Part shown: one piece after another, positions 7,675 to 14,513 of the stretch
Layout of the letters: every line of letters starts with the position of its first letter
How positions within the stretch are numbered: the stretch's first letter is position 1
NCBI RefSeq assembly: GCF_000935125.1
Contig: NZ_JRKI01000063.1
Coordinates: 248,001 to 312,000, forward strand
Reading direction: 5' to 3'
Length of the DNA stretch: 64,000 nucleotides
From: Streptomyces natalensis ATCC 27448
GTDB lineage: Bacteria > Actinomycetota > Actinomycetes > Streptomycetales > Streptomycetaceae
The notes under the pieces: model-generated
What the model saw: the letters and a program-made list of their open reading frames with translations, nothing else
Told to the model about the DNA's origin: nothing
Database searches by the model: none
Position numbers and translations under genes: made by a program

Positions 7675-8580
7675 ATGGGGAACTTCTTGGCCGGCAAGGT
7701 GGTCGCCGTCACGGGCGCCGGGCGCGGTATCGGGCGGGCGGTGGCGCTGGCCTGCGCGGCGGAGGGCGCGAAGGTCGTCGTCAACGACTACGGGGTCGCC
7801 ATCGACGGCGCCGCGCCGAGCAGCGAGGTCGCCGAGGCGGTGGTGAAGGAGATCGAGGCGGCGGGCGGGGTGGCCACGGCGGTCGCCGACGATGTCTCCA
7901 CCATGGCCGGCGGGCAGCGGATCGTGGACACCGCGCTGGCGCAGTACGGGCGGATCGACGGCGTCGTCTGCGTGGCCGGAATTCTGCGCGAGCGGATGCT
8001 CTTCAATATGTCCGAAGAGGAATGGGACCCGGTTGTCGCGACCCATCTCAAGGGCACGTTCACCGTTTTCCGGGCGGCGGCCGCCGTGATGCGCCGCCAG
8101 GGGACGGGCACGCTGGTGGGGTTCACCAGCGGAAATCACCAGGGGTCGGTGGCGCAGGCGAATTATGCATCGGCGAAGGGCGGCATCATTTCGCTGGTCC
8201 GCAGTGCGGCGCTGGGGCTGCACAAATACGGGGTGACCGCCAATGCCGTGGCGCCGGTGGCGCGGACGCGGATGTCGGCGAATGTGCCGATGGAACTCAA
8301 GGAGATCGGCGAACCGGAGGATGTGGCGGCCTTCGTGGTGTATCTGCTGAGCGAACGGGCCCGGGACATCACCGGGCAGGTCTATACGGTCGCCGGGCCG
8401 AAGATCGCCGTATGGGCGCAGCCGCGGGAACTGCGGTCGGCCTATTTCGAGGGCGGCTGGACGCCGGAAAAGGCGGCGGAGGTGGTGTCGGGGACGGTGG
8501 GGAGCGATCCCATGCCCCTGCTGGCGCAGCTGTCGGCCATGGCCGAAGCGGCGCGGGACGGCGCGCGGCCCAATCGGTAG
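7675..8580 (+). CDS. Short-chain dehydrogenase/reductase (3-hydroxyacyl-CoA dehydrogenase-like)
   Basis: A 301-residue classical SDR. The Rossmann motif TGAGRGIG is at 13-20, and the catalytic residues are Ser152, Tyr164 and Lys168 in YASAK. The size and the long C-terminal tail (PQRELRSAYFEGGW-like region) match SDRs that oxidise 3-hydroxyacyl-CoA intermediates in steroid and fatty-acid beta-oxidation of actinobacteria. It is the first gene of an SDR - FadE - zinc dehydrogenase operon. The NAD(P) preference is not settled. Confidence 0.85.
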   Translation: MGNFLAGKVVAVTGAGRGIGRAVALACAAEGAKVVVNDYGVAIDGAAPSSEVAEAVVKEIEAAGGVATAVADDVSTMAGGQRIVDTALAQYGRIDGVVCVAGILRERMLFNMSEEEWDPVVATHLKGTFTVFRAAAAVMRRQGTGTLVGFTSGNHQGSVAQANYASAKGGIISLVRSAALGLHKYGVTANAVAPVARTRMSANVPMELKEIGEPEDVAAFVVYLLSERARDITGQVYTVAGPKIAVWAQPRELRSAYFEGGWTPEKAAEVVSGTVGSDPMPLLAQLSAMAEAARDGARPNR

Positions 8581-8608
8581 AAGCCCCGGGCGTGCCGAGG
8601 AGGTTGGC

Positions 8609-9832
8609 GTGGAGAGCGCAGCGGGCGAGGGAGACGCCGCATTCCGCGGCGGGGGAGACGACGCCGCATTCCGCGGTGAGGTGGGGGAGTGGCTGGCGCG
8701 TCATCTTGTGGGTGCGTATGCCGCATACGGCGGGACCGGCGGCCCCGGTAGCGAGCACGAAGGGGTTGCCGTCCGGCGGGCCTGGGAGCGGGAGCTCGGC
8801 GCCGGCGGATGGATCGGGATCGCATGGGACCGGACGCACGGCGGGTACGGAAACCGGGCCGCGACGCTGACCCAACAGGTGGTGTGGGCCGAGGAATACG
8901 CGCGGGCGCGGGCGCCGGGACGGATGGGCCACATCGGGGAGAATTTGCTGGCGCCCACGCTGATCGCCCACGGCGACGATGCGCAGCGGCGCCGGTTTCT
9001 GCCGCCCATTGCGCGCGGCGAGGAATTGTGGTGCCAGGGATACAGCGAGCCGGAAGCGGGATCGGATCTCGCCGGACTGCGTACGGTGGCCGTAAAGGGC
9101 CGGGACGGCTATCGCATCAGCGGGCAGAAGATCTGGACCTCGCTGGCCACAGAGGCCGATTGGTGCTTTGTGCTGGCGCGCACCGATATGCGGGAGACGC
9201 GGCACCGGGGGCTGTCCTTTCTTCTCGTCCCGATGGACCAGCCGGGGCGGATAGAGGTCCGGCCGATCCGGCAGATGTCGGGGACCGCGGAATTCAACGA
9301 GGTGTTCTTCGACGGGGCGCTGGCGCGGACCGGCCACGTGGTGGGCGGGGCGGGCAACGGCTGGCGGGTCGCCATGGGCCTGCTGGCCCGGGAACGCGGC
9401 GTCTCGACACTGGTCCAGCAGATCGGCTTCGCCGCGGAACTGACGGCGATGGTCGCCGACGCGGTGGCCTCCGGCGCCGTCCGCGACCCCGTCCTGCGGG
9501 ATCAACTCGTACGGCAGTGGGCCGAGTTGAAGGTCATGCGGTGGAATGCGCTGCGAACCCTGGGGGCGGCCGGGGACGCGGGCGCCCCCAGCGTGGCCAA
9601 ACTGCTGTGGGGCGGCTGGCATCAGCGGCTGGGAGAGCTGGCGATACGGGTACGGGGCGCCGCGGCGGCCGTGGGGCCCGCGGCGTGGTCGGCGGAGGCG
9701 CCGTATGCACTCGATGCGCTCCAGCGGTTGTTTCTGTTCACCCGGGCCGACACCATTTACGGCGGTTCGGATGAGATCCAGCGCAACATCATCGCCGAGC
9801 GCGTGCTCGGCCTGCCCAGAGCGGAGCGGTGA
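8609..9832 (+). CDS. Acyl-CoA dehydrogenase, FadE type
   Basis: A 407-residue acyl-CoA dehydrogenase. It shows YSEPEAGSD at 145-153, KIWTS near 174, ARERG at 260-264 (candidate catalytic Glu262) and the C-terminal YGGSDEIQRN-IIAERVLGLP signature. Start is GTG at 8609 behind a clear AGGAGG about 7 bp upstream. The first 24 residues are Gly/Asp-rich and dispensable-looking. It lies in the operon with the SDR and the zinc dehydrogenase; its heteromeric partner could be the reduced FadE at 20011-21339. Confidence 0.9.
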   Translation: MESAAGEGDAAFRGGGDDAAFRGEVGEWLARHLVGAYAAYGGTGGPGSEHEGVAVRRAWERELGAGGWIGIAWDRTHGGYGNRAATLTQQVVWAEEYARARAPGRMGHIGENLLAPTLIAHGDDAQRRRFLPPIARGEELWCQGYSEPEAGSDLAGLRTVAVKGRDGYRISGQKIWTSLATEADWCFVLARTDMRETRHRGLSFLLVPMDQPGRIEVRPIRQMSGTAEFNEVFFDGALARTGHVVGGAGNGWRVAMGLLARERGVSTLVQQIGFAAELTAMVADAVASGAVRDPVLRDQLVRQWAELKVMRWNALRTLGAAGDAGAPSVAKLLWGGWHQRLGELAIRVRGAAAAVGPAAWSAEAPYALDALQRLFLFTRADTIYGGSDEIQRNIIAERVLGLPRAER

Positions 9833-10902
9833 TGAGAGGCGTCATTTTCGACGGCGAGCAGACCCGGGTCGTGGACGATCTGGAGGTCCGGGATCCGGGG
9901 CCCGGTGAGGTGCTGGTGGGGATCCGGGCCGCGGGGCTGTGCCACAGCGATCTGTCGGTGGTCGACGGGACCATTCCGTTTCCGGTGCCGGTGGTGCTGG
10001 GGCACGAAGGGGCGGGAGTGGTCGAGGCCGTAGGGGCCGGAGTGCAGCATGTGGCGCCCGGTGATCATGTGGCGCTGTCGACGCTGGCCAACTGTGGGGC
10101 CTGCGCGGAGTGCGACCGGGGACGGCCGACGATGTGCCGCAAGGCGATCGGCATGCCGGGCAGACCGTTCCGGCGCGGGGCCACGGAGCTTTTCAACTTC
10201 GCCTCGAACTCGGCGTTTGCGGAGCGTACGGTCGTCAAGGCGGTGCAGGCCGTGAAGATCCCCGAGGACATTCCGCTGACGTCTGCCGCACTGCTCGGAT
10301 GCGGGGTGCTGACCGGTGTCGGGGCCGTGCTCAACCGGGCCAAGGTGGACCGCGGCGAGGCGGTCGTGGTGATCGGGGCCGGCGGGATCGGGCTCAATGT
10401 GCTGCAAGGGGCGCGGATCGCCGGGGCGTCGGTGATCGTCGCGGTGGACGCCAATCCGGCGAAGGAGGCGATGGCGCGGCAGTTCGGGGCCACGCACTTC
10501 ATCGATGCGTCGGCGGTGGCGGACGGCGTCAAGGCCGTCAAGGAAATCCTGCCGACCGGGGCCGATCACGCCTTCGAGTGCGTGGGCAGTACGCGGCTGA
10601 TCCGGCAGGCGATCGATCTGCTGGACCGGCACGGCCAGGCGGTGCTGCTCGGCGTGCCGCCGGCCGGTGCGGAGGCGTCGTTCCAGGTCTCGTCGCTGTA
10701 TCTCGACAAGTCGATTCTCGGGTGCCGTTACGGGTCGTCGCGCCCGCAGCGGGATATCGCGCTCTACGCCCGGATGTACCGGGAGGGGCGGCTGCTGCTG
10801 GACGAGCTGGTGAGCGAGACCTATCCGGTCGAGGACTTCGCCAAGGCGGCGGACGATGCGCATCATGGGCGGGTGGCGCGGGGGGTGTTGACCTTCACCT
10901 AG
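9829..10902 (+). CDS. Zinc-dependent alcohol dehydrogenase (MDR superfamily)
   Basis: A 357-residue medium-chain dehydrogenase. Catalytic zinc ligands appear as Cys38 (GLCHSD) and the GHE at 58-60. Four structural-zinc cysteines lie at 89, 92, 95 and 103, and the dinucleotide motif is GAGGIG at 183-188. It oxidises an alcohol to an aldehyde or the reverse with NAD(P). GTG at 9829 overlaps the FadE stop by 4 bp (ATG at 9832 also possible), so it is translationally coupled. Family certain; substrate unknown. Confidence 0.88.
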   Translation: MMRGVIFDGEQTRVVDDLEVRDPGPGEVLVGIRAAGLCHSDLSVVDGTIPFPVPVVLGHEGAGVVEAVGAGVQHVAPGDHVALSTLANCGACAECDRGRPTMCRKAIGMPGRPFRRGATELFNFASNSAFAERTVVKAVQAVKIPEDIPLTSAALLGCGVLTGVGAVLNRAKVDRGEAVVVIGAGGIGLNVLQGARIAGASVIVAVDANPAKEAMARQFGATHFIDASAVADGVKAVKEILPTGADHAFECVGSTRLIRQAIDLLDRHGQAVLLGVPPAGAEASFQVSSLYLDKSILGCRYGSSRPQRDIALYARMYREGRLLLDELVSETYPVEDFAKAADDAHHGRVARGVLTFT

Positions 10903-11036
10903 GCACCGGAGCGGTGGCCCGATCCTGGTGAAGGCTGGCCCTTCGGCCACTCGTTCCGCCCTCAATGGCCCGTGGTAGGCCACAAGTTGATGCATGGGCA
11001 TGTGAGCTATGGCCACTCACGTGTAGCGGGGACATC

Positions 11037-11150
11037 GTGTGGTCCCGGCGGCTGCCCGAAGGTGCGGAGCCGTCCACAGTGACGGTGTCCCAGGACGCGG
11101 CCGGCCGGTGGTTCGTGTCCCTCCTGTGCGAGGACCCCACCGTGAAATGA
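11037..11150 (+). pseudogene. tnpB: Crumb of a TnpB (IS200/IS605) gene
   Basis: A stretch of 37 codons reads IVWSRRLPEGAEPSTVTV, then SQDAAGRWFVSLLCEDPTVK. This is the segment just before the first RuvC aspartate in TnpB proteins. It stops at TGA 11148-11150 and nothing recognisable as TnpB flanks it. It is an insertion-sequence scar in the gap between the alcohol dehydrogenase and the flavin reductase. Confidence 0.7.
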
Positions 11151-11202
11151 TGGCGCTGGTCATCCGGCGACGGGGCGGGGGAGTCGCCCTGGAGGGAGCC
11201 GC

Positions 11203-11865
11203 CTAAAGGGAGGGACCGAGGCGCCCGAAGGTGCCCCGGTGGAAGAGCAGAGGGCCGGTTGCGGCGGCGGACGGGTCGGCGGCGAGGGCCTCCACCCGGC
11301 CGACCACGATCAGATGGTCGCCGCCGGTGTGCACGGCCTGGATCGTGCAGTCGATCCAGGCCGGGACGTCCGTCAGCCGCGGCGAACCGGTTGCCGGAGC
11401 CGCCGTGTACGCCACCCCCGCGAACTTGTCGGCGCCGCTGACCGCGAACCCGCGGCACAGCTCGCCCTGCCCGGCGCCCAGGATGTTGACGCAGAAGACC
11501 CCGGCGCGGGAGATCCGCGGCCAGGTGGTCGACGTACGCGCCACCATGAACGTGACCAGCGGCGGATCGAGCGAGAGCGAAGCGAACGACTGGCAGGCGA
11601 AACCGGCCGGGCCGTCGTCCCCCGGGGCCGTGATGATCGTGACCCCGCTGGCGAAGTGGCCCAGGACGGAGCGGAATTCGGCCGGGTCGAGCGGCGCCCG
11701 TTCGTCGTCGCGGACCGCGCGCAGCGCGGGGCGGGGTGCCGGGCGGTGGGCGGGGCGCGGTGACGGGACGCTTGTGGCGGTGGCGGTGGCGGTGGCGGTG
11801 GTCGGAGCGCCCACCGAGCGCAGATACCGCACCGCCGTGGCCGCCATTCCCGCATGTCCCATCAT
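11203..11865 (-). CDS. Flavin reductase family protein (HsaB-like)
   Basis: A 220-residue protein whose residues ~55-220 form a flavin:NAD(P)H reductase split-barrel: FRSVLGHFASGVTIIT, CQSFASLSLDPPLVTF and a C-terminal HLIVVGRVEAL. Such enzymes hand reduced FMN/FAD to a partner monooxygenase, as HsaB does for HsaA in steroid ring cleavage. Candidate partners here are the luciferase-like enzymes at 45.7 and 47.9 kb or an unseen oxygenase. The N-terminal 50 residues are low-complexity (TATATATAT from a GGTGGC repeat, 11775-11800). Operator site 4 is 13 bp upstream of its start. Confidence 0.85.
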   Translation of the reverse strand: MMGHAGMAATAVRYLRSVGAPTTATATATATSVPSPRPAHRPAPRPALRAVRDDERAPLDPAEFRSVLGHFASGVTIITAPGDDGPAGFACQSFASLSLDPPLVTFMVARTSTTWPRISRAGVFCVNILGAGQGELCRGFAVSGADKFAGVAYTAAPATGSPRLTDVPAWIDCTIQAVHTGGDHLIVVGRVEALAADPSAAATGPLLFHRGTFGRLGPSL

Positions 11866-11877
11866 GCGTTCATTGAA

Positions 11878-11894
11878 TCTGATGCAGCGTCAGA
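11878..11894. promoter_or_regulatory. Regulon operator site 4
   Basis: TCTGATGCAGCGTCAGA, one arm mismatch, immediately upstream of the flavin reductase start on the minus strand. Confidence 0.8.
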
Positions 11895-12065
11895 AAGGAA
11901 GCCTCCGGAGGGGCATCCACACCCAAGGGTGGTTTGCGGCAACGCACGGGTGACGTGGCGGGTATTCGGCCGAGTTCGTGTGGTGCGGCCTGATTGGCTA
12001 CGGCCTGCACGGGTAGCTTCCACCACGGTCGCCGCCCGGAGCCCAGCACGGGGGAGTACCACCAC

Positions 12066-12653
12066 ATGGCCGATGCGACGCCGTCCTCACCCTCGTCCAC
12101 CACATCACCCACCTTCGACGAGGTCTTCTGCGGGCTGTTGCCGCGGCTCTACCGTCGTGCGGTGATGCTGGCCGGATCGAGACATTCCGCGGAGGACGTG
12201 GTGCATGAGGCGTACCTCAAACTGGCCGCCCGCCCGCAGCGTTTCCTCGCGCATCCGGAGCCGTACGCCTATGCCTTCACCACGGTGCTCAACATCGCCC
12301 GCGACGCACACCGCAGGGACCGGCGTCAGGTGCCGGTCGATGCCATGGAGGGCGTCGAGGCGGCCGGGGCAGGCGGCGCCACGGCGGGCCTCGGCGGGGC
12401 GGCCGGGGCCGGGGCCTGGGACGGCGGGATGGAGCAACGGCATGCCGAACTCGAAGCGGTGCGCCTGCTGGGGCGGTTGTCGCACCGCCAGGCCGGGATC
12501 GTCATCCTCGTCGACCTCGACGGCTACACCATCGACCAGGCAGCACAGATCATGAAGGTGCACCGCGGTACGGCCGCCCGGCACCGCGCCCGTGCACTGG
12601 ACCGACTGCGCGCCCACCTTGTGGACACGCGGCACGGACGGGGCGGGAGGTGA
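12066..12653 (+). CDS. ECF-type RNA polymerase sigma factor
   Basis: A 195-residue sigma-70 family protein. Region 2 spans about residues 17-88 (FCGLLPRLYRRAVMLAG, then EDVVHEAYLKLA), a Gly/Ala-rich linker runs from 96 to 121, and region 4 occupies 128-185 with an HTH (YTIDQAAQIMKVHRGTAARH). ATG at 12066 is chosen because GGGGGAG lies just upstream. The stop overlaps the next gene's GTG by 4 bp, the usual layout for a sigma factor with its membrane regulator. It has no regulon palindrome, so it looks independent of the catabolic genes. Confidence 0.85.
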   Translation: MADATPSSPSSTTSPTFDEVFCGLLPRLYRRAVMLAGSRHSAEDVVHEAYLKLAARPQRFLAHPEPYAYAFTTVLNIARDAHRRDRRQVPVDAMEGVEAAGAGGATAGLGGAAGAGAWDGGMEQRHAELEAVRLLGRLSHRQAGIVILVDLDGYTIDQAAQIMKVHRGTAARHRARALDRLRAHLVDTRHGRGGR

Positions 12654-13381
12654 GCGGCACGATGAGCGACGGGGACGACGTCGAGGCGCTGCTGCGCGAG
12701 CGGCTGCACCGCGCGGACCAGCAGATCGAGGTACCGGCCGGGCTGTGGGCCCGCATCAAGGAGTCGGGCACGGTCCCGGCGCCGGCGGCTCCCGTGACGT
12801 CGACGAGTCGGGCGCCTCGCGTAACTCCCACGGCGTCCGTTACTCCCACGACTTCCGTAACACCCGCAACTCCCATGACAGCCGGGGCTCCTGTCCCAGC
12901 CGGTGGATCCGTTGCGCTCGGGTCGTCGCGTCGTCGGGCTTACGCCGTCGTGCTCAGCGTCGCGGCCACCGTGGCCGCGGTGGTGCTGGGCGCGTGGTGG
13001 CTGCTGCGGACGGCCGGCACCGGACCGCCTCCGGCCGCCGCCGTCCGCTCCGTACCGATAGCCGTCTACAACAGCGAGTCCGCCTGCCGCCACCTCCGCT
13101 CCCTGGAGTGCGCCCTGCGCCTGGCCAAGGACCCGTACGTCCCCTACTCCGAGCCGGGAAACTTCGTGGGCCGGGTCTGGCACGGCGATGTCCTGTCCGC
13201 GCACTGCGTGGTCACCGATGGCCGTCTGATCCGGGACGAGGCCGGGGTGACGTCGACCCGCTGGTATCTGGTGACGGCCAGGAAGGGCATGACGGGGTGG
13301 CTGCCGGGGGTGCGGACCCGCAATACCCAGGAGATTCCGGTGTGTTCGCCGGGAGAGAGGCGGCCGTCGGGTGGGACGTGA
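12650..13381 (+). CDS. Single-pass membrane protein, probable anti-sigma partner
   Basis: A 243-residue protein, translationally coupled (GTGA overlap) to the sigma factor. It has a cytoplasmic N-terminus with a helical DDVEALLRERLHRADQQ segment, a Thr/Pro/Val repeat (52-80), one membrane helix at about 98-119, and a ~120-residue external domain with four cysteines. It lacks a clear HxxxCxxC zinc anti-sigma motif, so the role is inferred from gene order and topology. Its last codons run into the 15-bp repeat that follows. Confidence 0.7.
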   Translation: MSGTMSDGDDVEALLRERLHRADQQIEVPAGLWARIKESGTVPAPAAPVTSTSRAPRVTPTASVTPTTSVTPATPMTAGAPVPAGGSVALGSSRRRAYAVVLSVAATVAAVVLGAWWLLRTAGTGPPPAAAVRSVPIAVYNSESACRHLRSLECALRLAKDPYVPYSEPGNFVGRVWHGDVLSAHCVVTDGRLIRDEAGVTSTRWYLVTARKGMTGWLPGVRTRNTQEIPVCSPGERRPSGGT

Positions 13382-13490
13382 TCCCGTGGGGCGTCATCGG
13401 CTGGGACGTGATCGGCCGGGACGTCATCCACCGGACCTCACCCACTGGGACCTCATCCACCGGGACGTCATCCACTGGGACCTCATCCGC
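13372..13490. repeat. 15-bp minisatellite, eight units
   Basis: Eight units of about 15 bp (type TGGGACGTCATCCAC), one unit a base short. They begin inside the last codons of the membrane protein gene and include its stop codon. The period and placement match the array at 6225-6390, though the unit sequence differs. Confidence 0.85.
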
Positions 13491-13518
13491 AGCGCGTCAT
13501 GTTGGCGCGGCTGTCTCC

Positions 13519-13548
13519 CCTACCTCCCCCGATACCTGGGGGTGCGAC
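13519..13548. repeat. Short interspersed GGGGG-hairpin element, reverse copy
   Basis: CCTACCTCCCCC, then GATACCTGGGGGTGCGAC: a small inverted-repeat-bearing element that resembles, in reverse orientation, those at 24071-24103 and 51425-51463. It overlaps the 3' end of the enoyl-CoA hydratase gene. Confidence 0.4.
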
Positions 13549-14437
13549 GTTCCACGAAGGACGCGACCCCTTCCCGGGCGTCGGCCGTCGTCATGTTGAT
13601 TTCCTGGGCGGCGGCCTCGGCGGCGAAGGCCGCGGTCCGGTCGGCGTCGAGCGAGGCGTTGACCAGCTGTTTGGTCAGGGTCAGCGCGCGGGTCGGGCCG
13701 GCGGCCAGCCGTTCGGCCCACTCCCGCGCCGTCTTCGTCAACTCACCGTCCGTCACCACCCGGTTGACCAGCCCCAGCCGCTCGGCCTCCGCGGCCGGCA
13801 CGGCGTCGCCGAAGAACATCAGCTCCTTGGCGCGCTGCGGACCGATCAGCCGCGGCAGCAGATAGGCGCCGCCGCCGTCCGGGACCAGTCCCCGCCGTAC
13901 GAACACCTCCAGGAACCGGGCCGATTCGGCGGCCAGCACCAGGTCGCAGGCGAACGCGAGATGCGCCCCGATTCCTGCCGCGGTGCCGTTGACGGCGGCG
14001 ATCACCGGCTTCTCGCAGTCCAGGACCGCGCCGATGAACCGCTGTGCCCCGCACCGGATCATCCGCGCGACATCACCCGCGACCCGCTCGCCCTCCGCCG
14101 ACGGTGACCCTCGCAAATCTGCCCCGGCGCAGAATCCCTTGCCGGTCGCGGTGATCACCACCGCCCGTACCTCCGGGTCCGCCGATGCGTCCGCGAGCAG
14201 TTCCATGAGGTGTTCGCGCTGGTCCCAGGTGAGGGCGTTCATGGCCGCGGGCCGGTTGAGGGTGATCCATGAGACGCCGTTGTCAGTGGCGTGGAGTATC
14301 AAGGAATCACGCGGGTCGGAATCGCGCGGGCCGGAATCACGCGAGACGGGATCAGAGGCGTCAGAGGCGTCAGAGGCGTCAGAGGCGTCAGAGGAATCAG
14401 AGGAATCAGAGGCGAGGGAATCCGGGGAGGTTGCCAT
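13520..14437 (-). CDS. Enoyl-CoA hydratase/isomerase family protein
   Basis: A 305-residue crotonase-fold enzyme. NRPAAMNALTWD near residue 60 and GKGFCAGADL near 100 form the CoA-binding and oxyanion region, and AAVNGTAAGIGAHLAFACD near 150 is the second oxyanion/helix block. It lies downstream of the ADP-forming ligase on the same strand and probably belongs to its transcript. The N-terminal ~45 residues are an Asp/Ser repeat generated by 9-bp GAGGCGTCA units (14345-14410), absent from normal family members. The true start may be further in. Confidence 0.85.
   Translation of the reverse strand: MATSPDSLASDSSDSSDASDASDASDASDPVSRDSGPRDSDPRDSLILHATDNGVSWITLNRPAAMNALTWDQREHLMELLADASADPEVRAVVITATGKGFCAGADLRGSPSAEGERVAGDVARMIRCGAQRFIGAVLDCEKPVIAAVNGTAAGIGAHLAFACDLVLAAESARFLEVFVRRGLVPDGGGAYLLPRLIGPQRAKELMFFGDAVPAAEAERLGLVNRVVTDGELTKTAREWAERLAAGPTRALTLTKQLVNASLDADRTAAFAAEAAAQEINMTTADAREGVASFVERRTPRYRGR
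14345..14410. repeat. 9-bp GAGGCGTCA tandem repeat inside a coding N-terminus
   Basis: Four exact and several degenerate 9-bp units, read on the minus strand as Ser-Asp-Ala and Ser-Asp-Ser triplets. Partly degenerate repeats with related units continue upstream to about 14285. Confidence 0.75.
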
Positions 14438-14513
14438 GGGGACGGCTCCAGGTGGGGGCTGCGGGTGTGGGTGTGGGTGTGGGTGTGGGTCCGGGGCCGG
14501 GTGTGGGGCTGGC

